A stretch of DNA of 40,824 nt, from assembly GCA_947487525.1 (NCBI GenBank), contig CANKWR010000010.1:1-40824 (forward strand), given 5' to 3'. A model generated the notes under the pieces. The model was not told the DNA's origin. It saw only the letters and a program-made list of their open reading frames with translations, and did no database searches. Below are positions 1 to 6,422 of the stretch, piece by piece; within the stretch, counting starts at the first letter, position 1; every line of letters starts with the position of its first letter. The stretch comes from Bacteroidota bacterium. GTDB taxonomy: Bacteria; Bacteroidota; Bacteroidia; Chitinophagales; Chitinophagaceae. A program made the translations under genes and the position numbers.

Positions 1-40
1 TTTAACAGCATAAACCCTTGATAATGTTGCCTTTCGGCTG

Positions 41-114
41 TGGGCCCACCAGGGCATGATCCTGGGACCCCCTGATTATGAGTCAGGTGCTCTAACCAAC
101 TGAGCTATAGGCCC
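41..114 (-). tRNA. tRNA with CAT anticodon (Met or Ile2)
   Basis: Read on the minus strand this folds into a full cloverleaf of 74 nt. The 7-bp acceptor stem is GGGCCTA with TGGGCCC (one G-T pair), discriminator A; the D-arm is GCTC/GAGC; the anticodon stem CCTGA/TCAGG encloses loop CTCATAA with anticodon CAT; the T-stem is CCAGG/CCTGG. CCA is not encoded. The T-loop reads ATCATGC instead of the usual TTCRANN (see findings). CAT can be elongator Met or lysidine-modified Ile2; I cannot separate these by eye. The initiator is unlikely because the first acceptor pair G1-C72 is intact. Confidence 0.95.
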
Positions 115-219
115 GCATCTTTCGATGTAGGCGGCAAAAATAGTAAAATTTGACTATCTATTCAGTCCTACTTACGTAATTTTTAACCTTTTTTAAGGGT
201 ATCTACCCTTTTTTTCAGC

Positions 220-227
220 TATTTTTG
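220..227 (+). promoter_or_regulatory. -7 promoter box TATTTTTG, nearly leaderless
   Basis: Perfect match to the Bacteroidota sigma -7 consensus TAnnTTTG. The last G lies 5 nt before the ATG at 232, so a start 4-5 nt downstream of the box would give an essentially leaderless mRNA. No Shine-Dalgarno sequence is visible between box and ATG. Confidence 0.6.
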
Positions 228-231
228 CGGA

Positions 232-966
232 ATGAAGAAAGTAATTTTATCTACCATTTCCTTTTTGTGCATAGGATTGTTTGCACAGGCACAAACTTCA
301 AGTAATACCGATACTAAGATCGACCTTACGGGTCGTCCAGCCGATCATTTTATGATACAGTTCGGATCGGATGCGTGGACCAATCGCCCGGACAGTATTA
401 AAACATCTGGTATGGGTAGACACTTTAACATGTACTTTATGTACGATAAGCCGTTTAAGAAAAATCCTAAATACAGTTTTGCATTTGGAGCAGGTATTGG
501 ATCCAGTAATATTTATTTTGACAACCGCACCAATGTGAATCTTAAAACAAACGGAAATATATTGCCATTTCAGCGGGTAGATTCAGCGTCGAACTTTTTT
601 GCTAAACAAAAACTAACCACCATTTATTTTCAAGCCCCTGTTGAATTAAGGTATTATAGCAATCCTGCCAATCCGGGTAAGTCCTGGAAATTAGCTGCTG
701 GCGTAAAATTGGGTACTTTGTTAAAAGCGTATTCAAAATCTAAGGATTACCAAACAGCGTCGGGAGCTTCTATCTATGGTAAATCACATGTGGAGAAGCA
801 ACAAAATACGCGCTTCTTCAATGCAACTGATTTGTCAGTAACAGGAAGAGTAGGTTATGGCATTTATTCATTGAACATGGGCTACCAATTCAATGGCGTA
901 TTACGTGATGGCTTTGGTCCAGTGATGAATAAGTTATCCATAGGCCTTGCCATTAGCGGCTTATAA
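232..966 (+). CDS. Outer-membrane beta-barrel protein (porin-like)
   Basis: A 244-residue protein with a clear Sec signal peptide (MKK start, hydrophobic stretch to about residue 18, cleavage around AQAQ). The mature part has alternating polar/hydrophobic strands rich in Tyr, Phe and Gly and ends in a hydrophobic strand (LSIGLAISGL), as in the small 8-stranded barrels of the Bacteroidota OMP_b-brl family. No enzymatic motif is visible. It is probably a structural or adhesion-type barrel in the outer membrane; the specific role is unknown. It is monocistronic: its own promoter box lies just upstream and a hairpin terminator follows at 985. The family call rests on strand pattern and length and is good; the function is open. 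Confidence 0.75.
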   Translation: MKKVILSTISFLCIGLFAQAQTSSNTDTKIDLTGRPADHFMIQFGSDAWTNRPDSIKTSGMGRHFNMYFMYDKPFKKNPKYSFAFGAGIGSSNIYFDNRTNVNLKTNGNILPFQRVDSASNFFAKQKLTTIYFQAPVELRYYSNPANPGKSWKLAAGVKLGTLLKAYSKSKDYQTASGASIYGKSHVEKQQNTRFFNATDLSVTGRVGYGIYSLNMGYQFNGVLRDGFGPVMNKLSIGLAISGL

Positions 967-984
967 TCCAACATCAACTAATTA

Positions 985-1013
985 TGAAAGCCCTCTGTAT
1001 GGAGGGTTTTTTA
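985..1013 (+). terminator. Rho-independent terminator of the barrel gene
   Basis: Stem CCCTCT/GGAGGG with GTAT loop (991-1006), followed by a run of six T. It sits 20-50 bp past the stop at 966 and isolates this gene from hflX. Confidence 0.8.
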
Positions 1014-1032
1014 TTTACGTCCAACATTAGAT

Positions 1033-1040
1033 TATCTTTG
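1033..1040 (+). promoter_or_regulatory. -7 promoter box TATCTTTG of hflX
   Basis: Perfect TAnnTTTG match, 14 bp before the proposed TTG start of hflX at 1055. It lies downstream of the terminator at 985-1013, consistent with an independent hflX-Rieske transcription unit. Confidence 0.55.
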
Positions 1041-1054
1041 AAAAAACAAGCATT

Positions 1055-2248
1055 TTGATAGAGAAGAAAAGTATTATTAAAAAGGAAGAAAAAGCGGTAT
1101 TGGTAGGCGTAATACAAAAGGACCAAACCGAGGAGCAAGTAAATGAATACTTGGCAGAGCTTGCGTTTTTAGCAGAGACGGCCGGCGCCATGACCATTAA
1201 AATGTTTAAGCAACGATTACAACATCCGGATAGCAGAACCTTTGTAGGGAAGGGAAAATTAGAAGAAATAAAACAATATGTGGCCGCGAAGGATATTGAC
1301 ATGGTGATATTTGATGATGAACTAACAGGCTCCCAAATTGCTAATATTGAAAAGGAAGTAAAGTGTCGCGTGATTGACCGAAGCGATTTAATCTTAGATA
1401 TTTTTGCTGCACGTGCTAGAACAGCACAAGCAAAAGTGCAGGTGGAGCTAGCACAGTATCAATACATTTTACCACGCTTAAAAGGAATGTGGTCGCATTT
1501 GGATAGACAAAGTGGTGCGGGGATTGGATCACGTGGTCCGGGTGAAACAGAAATTGAAACCGACCGTCGTATTGTAAAAGATAAAATCTCTTTACTTAGA
1601 AAAAGATTAGAAGAAATCGATAAACAATCCTTCACACAACGCAAGGAGCGTGGTGAGTTTATACGTGTGGCCCTGGTGGGTTATACCAATGTAGGCAAGA
1701 GCACTATTATGAATTTAATGAGCAAGAGTGAAGTGTTTGCGGAGAACAAATTATTTGCCACACTCGATACCACCACGCGTAAAGTAGTTTTTGAAAACAC
1801 GCCTTTTTTATTAAGTGACACCGTTGGATTTATTCGTAAGCTTCCGCATCATTTAGTAGAAAGTTTTAAAAGCACGTTGGATGAAGTGCGTGAGGCTGAT
1901 GTGTTATTGCATGTAGTGGATATATCCCATGCGCAGTATGAGGATCAAATTGCGGTGGTGAATAAAACCTTACAGGAGTTAAAAGCATTTGATAAACCAG
2001 TGGTGACTATTTTTAATAAAATGGATTTGTACAAGACAAAATATTTTGACGAGTGGCTGGAGGATGAAGTGAAGGAAGATATTTTAAGAGAGTTAAAAGA
2101 AAGGTGGAATGGCATTACCAATAACCAATGTGTTTTTGTATCGGCCATTGAAAAATTAAACATCGAAGAATTAAGAACCGTTATCCTTCATAAAGTGCGT
2201 GATATGTACCAGGTAAAATATCCGTACAAAACGATTTTCTTTACTTAA
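1055..2248 (+). CDS. hflX: GTPase HflX (ribosome-splitting factor)
   Basis: A 397-residue GTPase of the HflX family, which binds the 50S subunit and splits stalled or hibernating ribosomes under stress. The N-terminal half carries the HflX-specific domain (FVGKGKLEEI, VIDRSDLILDIFAARART) and the Gly-rich loop GIGSRGPGETEIETDRR. The G domain begins near residue 207 with P-loop GYTNVGKST, then DTVGFIRKLPHHLVESF (switch II) and NKMD. Length and motif order are those of the family. The start is a TTG at 1055: no ATG precedes the first conserved block, the reading gives the MIEKK-type N terminus seen in relatives, and a promoter box ends only 14 bp upstream. The Rieske gene follows after 19 bp and is probably co-transcribed. 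Confidence 0.95.
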   Translation: MIEKKSIIKKEEKAVLVGVIQKDQTEEQVNEYLAELAFLAETAGAMTIKMFKQRLQHPDSRTFVGKGKLEEIKQYVAAKDIDMVIFDDELTGSQIANIEKEVKCRVIDRSDLILDIFAARARTAQAKVQVELAQYQYILPRLKGMWSHLDRQSGAGIGSRGPGETEIETDRRIVKDKISLLRKRLEEIDKQSFTQRKERGEFIRVALVGYTNVGKSTIMNLMSKSEVFAENKLFATLDTTTRKVVFENTPFLLSDTVGFIRKLPHHLVESFKSTLDEVREADVLLHVVDISHAQYEDQIAVVNKTLQELKAFDKPVVTIFNKMDLYKTKYFDEWLEDEVKEDILRELKERWNGITNNQCVFVSAIEKLNIEELRTVILHKVRDMYQVKYPYKTIFFT

Positions 2249-2267
2249 TCCCTCAACGAATTACTGC

Positions 2268-2600
2268 ATGAATTGGGTATTGATTACGGAGTTTCCAATG
2301 AGTTTAGAATTTAGTGACAATGGCATGCTCGAAATGGAGCTAGAAGGGCGTAAAATTACCCTTGCTAAATGGTCGGATCAGTACTATGCTTTTGCCCAAA
2401 AATGCCCCCACGCCAGTGGCAGGATGGCAAGTGGCTATATAAATCCCCAAGGCCAGGTAGTTTGTCCTTTACACCGTTATGCTTTTGACATGAAAAATGG
2501 CCGAAATACCACCGGAGAAGGCTATTTTTTAAAAACCTACCCTATAGAACAGCGCCCCGAAGGAATATTTATTGGATTTAAGCCCAATTCTTTCTTTTAA
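2268..2600 (+). CDS. Small Rieske [2Fe-2S] ferredoxin-like protein
   Basis: A stand-alone Rieske domain of 110 residues. Both cluster-binding boxes are present: CPHASG (Cys-x-His) near residue 45 and CPLHRYAFD (Cys-x2-His) near residue 66. There is no signal peptide or membrane segment, so it should be cytoplasmic, like the NirD-type or oxygenase ferredoxin Rieske proteins, and act as a one-electron carrier. No oxygenase or reductase partner is encoded nearby; the only linkage is to hflX, 19 bp upstream on the same strand. The partner is therefore unknown. Confidence 0.88.
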   Translation: MNWVLITEFPMSLEFSDNGMLEMELEGRKITLAKWSDQYYAFAQKCPHASGRMASGYINPQGQVVCPLHRYAFDMKNGRNTTGEGYFLKTYPIEQRPEGIFIGFKPNSFF

Positions 2601-2653
2601 TGTTTTGTTCTTTGTTATTTTTTATTATTTTTGCCACCCCATAAAGGGAACAC

Positions 2654-2727
2654 TCCTCCTTAGCTCAGTTGGTTAGAGCATCTGACTGTTAATCAGAGGG
2701 TCTCAGGTTCAAGTCCTGAAGGGGGAG
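2654..2727 (+). tRNA. tRNA-Asn (GTT)
   Basis: A 74-nt cloverleaf: acceptor TCCTCCT with AGGGGGA, D-arm GCTC/GAGC, anticodon stem TCTGA/TCAGA around CTGTTAA (anticodon GTT), T-arm CAGG-TTCAAGT-CCTG, discriminator G. CCA is not encoded. Confidence 0.97.
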
Positions 2728-2738
2728 CCTCAATGGAC

Positions 2739-2767
2739 AAGCCATCAGCAATGATGGCTTTTTCTTA
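2739..2767 (+). terminator. Terminator of tRNA-Asn
   Basis: Perfect 9-bp stem AAGCCATCA/TGATGGCTT closed by a GCAA (GNRA) tetraloop, followed by TTTTTC. It ends the tRNA transcript before the metallo-beta-lactamase and shows that an upstream in-frame start at 2733 inside this hairpin is not the real one. Confidence 0.85.
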
Positions 2768-2773
2768 TATTTA
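2766..2773 (+). promoter_or_regulatory. Candidate -7 box TATATTTA of the metallo-beta-lactamase
   Basis: Seven of eight positions match TAnnTTTG. It overlaps the T-tract end of the tRNA terminator and its last base lies 5 nt before the ATG at 2778, the same spacing as the barrel gene at 232. This would give a leaderless message. Confidence 0.35.
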
Positions 2774-2777
2774 CTTT

Positions 2778-3533
2778 ATGAAAAAACTTCTTTTGGTACT
2801 TACCTTTTTTGGATGTGCAAGTTTGTATTCCCAAACTGCCATCAATACGAAAGGTTTTAAACCTATTGAAGTATATCGTTCTGAGGATTTAATAGTAAAA
2901 CAAATTTCAGAAAATGCATTTTTGCACATTTCATTTCTGCAAACCAATGATTTTGGCAATGTGCCTTGTAATGGGGTTATTTTTAGAAACAACAACGAAG
3001 TAGTTGTATTTGATGCACCTACCAATGATAAAAGTGCTGAAAATTTAATTCAATTCATTAAAGAAAAACTGCACTGTAAAATAAATGCCATTGTTCCTAC
3101 CCATTTTCATGAGGATTGTTTAGGGGGGTTAAACGCATTTCATCAATTTAATATTCCTTCATTTTGCAATGCTACTACTATTGATTTGGCAAAATCAAAT
3201 AATACAATAGTGCCTCAAAACGGGTTTAAGGACACTTTAAAATTAAGCCTTGGAAATACGCATGCTATTGTAAAGTATTTTGGTCAAGGCCACACCAAGG
3301 ACAATGTAGTAGGCTATTTCCCCGAAGAAAATATATTATTTGGAGGCTGTTTAATTAAAGAACTAAATGCCACCAAAGGATACTTGGGGGATGCAAATGT
3401 GCCTGAGTGGTCAAATACGGTTCAAAAAATAAAACAACAATATCCCAATATAAAAATGGTTGTACCTGGGCATGGTGAAATAGGAGGCAGTGATTTACTT
3501 GACTATACCATTAAATTATTTAAATCCAATTAG
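2778..3533 (+). CDS. Subclass B1-type metallo-beta-lactamase, secreted
   Basis: A 251-residue metallo-beta-lactamase-fold hydrolase with a Sec signal peptide (residues 1-19, ending LYSQ). The complete B1 zinc-ligand set is visible: H109-x-H111-x-D113 (HFHED), H172 in GHTKDN, C191 in FGGCLIK and H232 in PGHG. K194 sits in the position of the B1 substrate-binding lysine, and the TIDLAK and LGDAN segments resemble CfiA/BlaB/IND-type enzymes of Bacteroidota. Known family role: periplasmic hydrolysis of beta-lactams including carbapenems. Residue 112 is Glu where CfiA-type enzymes have Gly. The start is ATG 2778, after the tRNA terminator. No mobility gene accompanies it, so it looks like a resident chromosomal gene. 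Activity is inferred, not shown. Confidence 0.88.
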   Translation: MKKLLLVLTFFGCASLYSQTAINTKGFKPIEVYRSEDLIVKQISENAFLHISFLQTNDFGNVPCNGVIFRNNNEVVVFDAPTNDKSAENLIQFIKEKLHCKINAIVPTHFHEDCLGGLNAFHQFNIPSFCNATTIDLAKSNNTIVPQNGFKDTLKLSLGNTHAIVKYFGQGHTKDNVVGYFPEENILFGGCLIKELNATKGYLGDANVPEWSNTVQKIKQQYPNIKMVVPGHGEIGGSDLLDYTIKLFKSN

Positions 3534-3560
3534 TCAAACATTTCTGTAGCTTATTTACTT

Positions 3561-5117
3561 TCATTTTTGAACAATTATTCTGCCTTCAAGTATTGGATTG
3601 TAAACGGTGAAAGTACTTAGATACCTTTTCATATTTTCCATTAGCACTTCTTGCGTATTTTTTTTACTTATTGCATTTTTAAATGTAATATATCCATCAC
3701 CACCATCTGCTAAAAAATTATTCGTTAATACTTTATAAGTTTTATCGTTTTCTAGGAGCTTTCCATTAATATGTATTGAAATTACTCTTGAGCCAACTGG
3801 ATTCTTTTCGTTGTAAACAAAAACTACTTGTTTTGATACTTGCAAAATGCCATTACTTAAACTAGCAGCGTGTTCAAACAATTTTTTGATAGCTTCCCCC
3901 TTTAGTTCAACTTTAACAACAGTATTTGGGAATGGGAATGCAGATATTAAATTTCCAACAGTTACACTACCAGAATCTATATCTTGTCTAAGTCCTCCGC
4001 TATTTGTAATTGCAAAGTCGTTGTCTGGATATGCATGCATCATTGCATCTGTAATCATATTTCCTAAGCTAGACTCTTCACCATATGAACGAGTAAGTGA
4101 TTTTGATATAGCACAAACCTTTTCCTCTGTAATTGTTTTTAATTTATCCTTCCATTTATTAATTGCCATTTGAGTTAAACTGTCATTGGGTATCTCATCA
4201 TCGTATATATAACTTAGTTTGTTTTTATGCGAAACTATTTTATCTGTTTTCACATTATATACAAGATCTAATCTACCTAATTCCATACCTAATGCATTGG
4301 TTGAAACTATTAAAGTGCCATTTGAAACTAAAGCCTCAGGAGTACCTTGATGTGCATGTCCAGTAACAATTATGTCTAGCCCTTTAACCTTCTTAGCTAG
4401 TTCTATGTCTTTTTGTAGATTTCTGTTAACATCCGTTGTTCCTTTTGAGGATTGTCGTCCTGGAATACCTTCATGAATTAACAAAACAATTAAATCCGTT
4501 TTGTCCTTTAGCTCATTAATATATTGTTGTAAATATTTTTCTTCGTCCCTTGCTTCCACCCCCTGTATCATTTCTTCGGAAATGGTGTCATAGAAAGCAA
4601 ATTCACCGTGCAGTCCAATCACGCCAATTCTAATACCATTTTTTATAATTATTTTATAAGGATGATTCCATAATAACGTGTTTGTATTTTTTAGAAAAAT
4701 ATTCCCATTTAAAATTGGGAATGTAGCCTTGCCTATTTGATCTACCACATTCTGCCAACCATGATCGAATTCATGGTTTCCAATACAGGCTGCGTCAATA
4801 GAAAGCTGATTCATAACATCTATTACAGCCTCTCCTTTGGTAAGTGAGCTAATATAAGGCCCTGTAAAATAATCACCTGCATCAAAATAAACTGCGTTTG
4901 GATTAATTTGCTTTTCGGTTTTAACTAAACTAGCAATATTTGCAAAGCCTCCAATGGGTCTATTTTCGTTAACCCATCCAATTTTTTGTGGTTCTAAATG
5001 AGCATGTAGGTCATTGGTATATAAAATGGTAAGTTTTTTCTCATTCGTATTCTCCTTTTGAGCAAAAACTGCAGATGTAGTTAAAAGGATATAGAGTAGG
5101 CTCCAAATTTTATGCAT
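3561..5117 (-). CDS. Secreted 5'-nucleotidase / UshA-like metallophosphoesterase
   Basis: A 518-residue two-domain protein of the 5'-nucleotidase/UDP-sugar hydrolase family, with an N-terminal signal peptide (to about residue 19, VFAQ). The calcineurin-like metal site is complete: TNDLHAH, DAGDYFTG, GNHEFDHG, LLIHEG and VTGHAHQG. The C-terminal substrate domain (5_nucleotid_C) is recognised by NSGGLRQDI, a FPFPNTVVKVELKG segment and FLADGGDGY. It should dephosphorylate nucleotides in the periplasm for phosphate and nucleoside salvage. It is convergent with the metallo-beta-lactamase (27 bp between stops). Upstream a near-consensus -7 box (TATTTTCG, minus strand) lies 15 bp before the ATG. The exact substrate is not predictable. 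Confidence 0.9.
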   Translation of the reverse strand: MHKIWSLLYILLTTSAVFAQKENTNEKKLTILYTNDLHAHLEPQKIGWVNENRPIGGFANIASLVKTEKQINPNAVYFDAGDYFTGPYISSLTKGEAVIDVMNQLSIDAACIGNHEFDHGWQNVVDQIGKATFPILNGNIFLKNTNTLLWNHPYKIIIKNGIRIGVIGLHGEFAFYDTISEEMIQGVEARDEEKYLQQYINELKDKTDLIVLLIHEGIPGRQSSKGTTDVNRNLQKDIELAKKVKGLDIIVTGHAHQGTPEALVSNGTLIVSTNALGMELGRLDLVYNVKTDKIVSHKNKLSYIYDDEIPNDSLTQMAINKWKDKLKTITEEKVCAISKSLTRSYGEESSLGNMITDAMMHAYPDNDFAITNSGGLRQDIDSGSVTVGNLISAFPFPNTVVKVELKGEAIKKLFEHAASLSNGILQVSKQVVFVYNEKNPVGSRVISIHINGKLLENDKTYKVLTNNFLADGGDGYITFKNAISKKNTQEVLMENMKRYLSTFTVYNPILEGRIIVQK

Positions 5118-5215
5118 AATTGTTCTTTTACCGAAAATATGAAATATTATTTTTTTGCTTAGGTATTTATTGAAATTTCTACGTCAGTTGGGTAAACAAA
5201 TATTGCATACGGTTT

Positions 5216-5227
5216 GTAAGCGCTTAC
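5216..5227. promoter_or_regulatory. Perfect 12-bp palindrome GTAAGCGCTTAC (LacI-type operator-like)
   Basis: Fully self-complementary. With its flanks it reads TGTAAGCGCTTACT (5215-5228), which fits the LacI/GalR/CcpA half-site logic TGTAAnCGnTTACA at 13 of 14 positions. It lies about 100 bp upstream of the nucleotidase start and 165 bp upstream of the gene at 5394. No LacI-family regulator is encoded in this window. Confidence 0.4.
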
Positions 5228-5277
5228 TTTTGTTTATAATTGTGTAAGGCAGTCCTATCTTTTATTATATTTACTCA

Positions 5278-5319
5278 ATGAAGAATTGCAAGAACTGTAA
5301 CCTTAATTATTGGAGATAA
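5278..5319 (+). other. 13-codon open frame with a CxxC start, possible gene remnant
   Basis: ATG followed by 12 codons and TAA encodes MKNCKNCNLNYWR. The beginning resembles the first residues of Bacteroidota zinc-ribbon proteins (KNCKNC start), and a TATATTTA -7-like box lies a few bases upstream. It may be the decayed 5' end of such a gene or simply chance; nothing further matches downstream. Confidence 0.2.
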
Positions 5320-5393
5320 GTTAAAAATATATCATTCCGCTATAGCTACTTTTTTAACTATTTTATATATCTTAGAATACTAAACTTTATAAA

Positions 5394-5807
5394 ATGAAAA
5401 AGCTATTTATAATTCCAATGTTATTTGCCTGTTATTTAGTGATGGGACAAACCATAGACTCAGCTTCAATCATTGGGAAATCCATTAAAATAGGAAAACT
5501 AGTTATTGCTCAAAATGATTTTTCAAATGATAAGAATATTGGCGGCAAAGTGGATTGGAGAGAAGCAACGGAGGCTTGTAAAATACTCGGCAATGGCTGG
5601 AGGTTACCTACCAAAGCAGAATTGAATATTTTATTTAAAAATAAAGACAAAATTGGTGGCTTTAAGAATGACTATTACTGGAGTTCAACTGAAAATAACC
5701 AACAGTATGGACAATATGGAGTTTGGCTAAAGGAATTTAATGGAGGCTACGAAGAGGACTATAGTATTTCCAGTAAGTATTATGCCCGTCCTGTTAGATC
5801 CCTTTAA
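5394..5807 (+). CDS. Small secreted DUF1566 / Fib_succ_major-like protein
   Basis: A 137-residue exported protein with signal peptide (MKKLFIIPMLFACYLVMGQ). The mature part shows the DUF1566 or Fibrobacter-paralogous signature: a W-x2-A-x2-A-C helix, GNGWRLPTKAELN, YYWSSTEN and a C-terminal ARPVRSL strand. This is a C-type-lectin/formylglycine-enzyme-like fold. Family members are mostly extracellular and of unknown function; a binding role is plausible. It is monocistronic, and its stop overlaps the stop of the convergent flavin reductase gene by 4 bp. Confidence 0.75.
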   Translation: MKKLFIIPMLFACYLVMGQTIDSASIIGKSIKIGKLVIAQNDFSNDKNIGGKVDWREATEACKILGNGWRLPTKAELNILFKNKDKIGGFKNDYYWSSTENNQQYGQYGVWLKEFNGGYEEDYSISSKYYARPVRSL

Positions 5808-6421
5808 CTAGGTTTTGCATAAGGCAGCCTTTCAAGGCTATGCGTAGTATGATAACCATCAAGTCCGGTGCAAGCAATGGTCCCTGCTTTTTCAATGTCC
5901 AAATAACCATCGGCCTGCAAGCAATGGCTAGGGAAATACATTTCCTTGATTTCACCAATAATCAAAATGGTATTATTGATTGTTAAGTTGATGCGCTCCT
6001 TAAACTCAACACCCAATTGAATCCTACTCTCCGCTACATAGGGTGCTTTAAAGTCATTTTTATATACAGGGGTTAAGTCTGTGGCATCAAATTCTGAAAC
6101 CTCGCTTGGATACCTTGCCGATGTTTGATGTGCTTGCTTGTAAATAGATTCGTTGATGTGATTAATGGTATAGTAACCAGTACTTAAAATATTTGCTAGC
6201 GTATGTCGTTCCACGGAGTCGGGACGCATCATAAAACCAATCAATGGCGGATTGGCACCTATATGTAGAATGGAGTTAAATATGGCCAAATTAGTTTGCG
6301 CTGTTTCATTGCTTGTTCCAATTAAGCATACGCTTTTAAAACCTCCAACACTATTTATTAATTGTGCTCTTTCTCTTTGCTCCATTTCCATCAAAGCCTT
6401 ACTTGTTAAATGTGTATTCAT
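5804..6421 (-). CDS. Flavin reductase-like FMN-binding split-barrel protein
   Basis: About 205 residues of the Flavin_Reduct family (NAD(P)H:FMN oxidoreductase-type split barrel). Family features include VCLIGTSNETAQTNLAIFNS near the N terminus (FMN phosphate region), NPPLIGFMMRP, and the strand GYYTINHINE. There is no signal peptide. The start chosen is ATG 6421; a TTG at 6430 would overlap the upstream gene, while ATG 6421 begins one base after the photolyase-family stop codon (TAA-T-ATG), the usual layout of translationally coupled genes. The coupling suggests the protein serves the photolyase-like product, for example by supplying or reducing flavin; that is inference. Confidence 0.85.
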   Translation of the reverse strand: MNTHLTSKALMEMEQRERAQLINSVGGFKSVCLIGTSNETAQTNLAIFNSILHIGANPPLIGFMMRPDSVERHTLANILSTGYYTINHINESIYKQAHQTSARYPSEVSEFDATDLTPVYKNDFKAPYVAESRIQLGVEFKERINLTINNTILIIGEIKEMYFPSHCLQADGYLDIEKAGTIACTGLDGYHTTHSLERLPYAKPS

Positions 6422-6422
6422 A

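Noticed and set aside
2654..3533. Genomic island inserted at tRNA-Asn carrying the beta-lactamase
   Set aside because: No integrase, no repeated tRNA 3' end downstream, and the tRNA terminator is intact; flanking genes look resident.
5394..5807. Target protein of a diversity-generating retroelement (C-type-lectin-like fold)
   Set aside because: No reverse transcriptase gene, no template repeat and no adenine-biased near-copy of the 3' end in the window.
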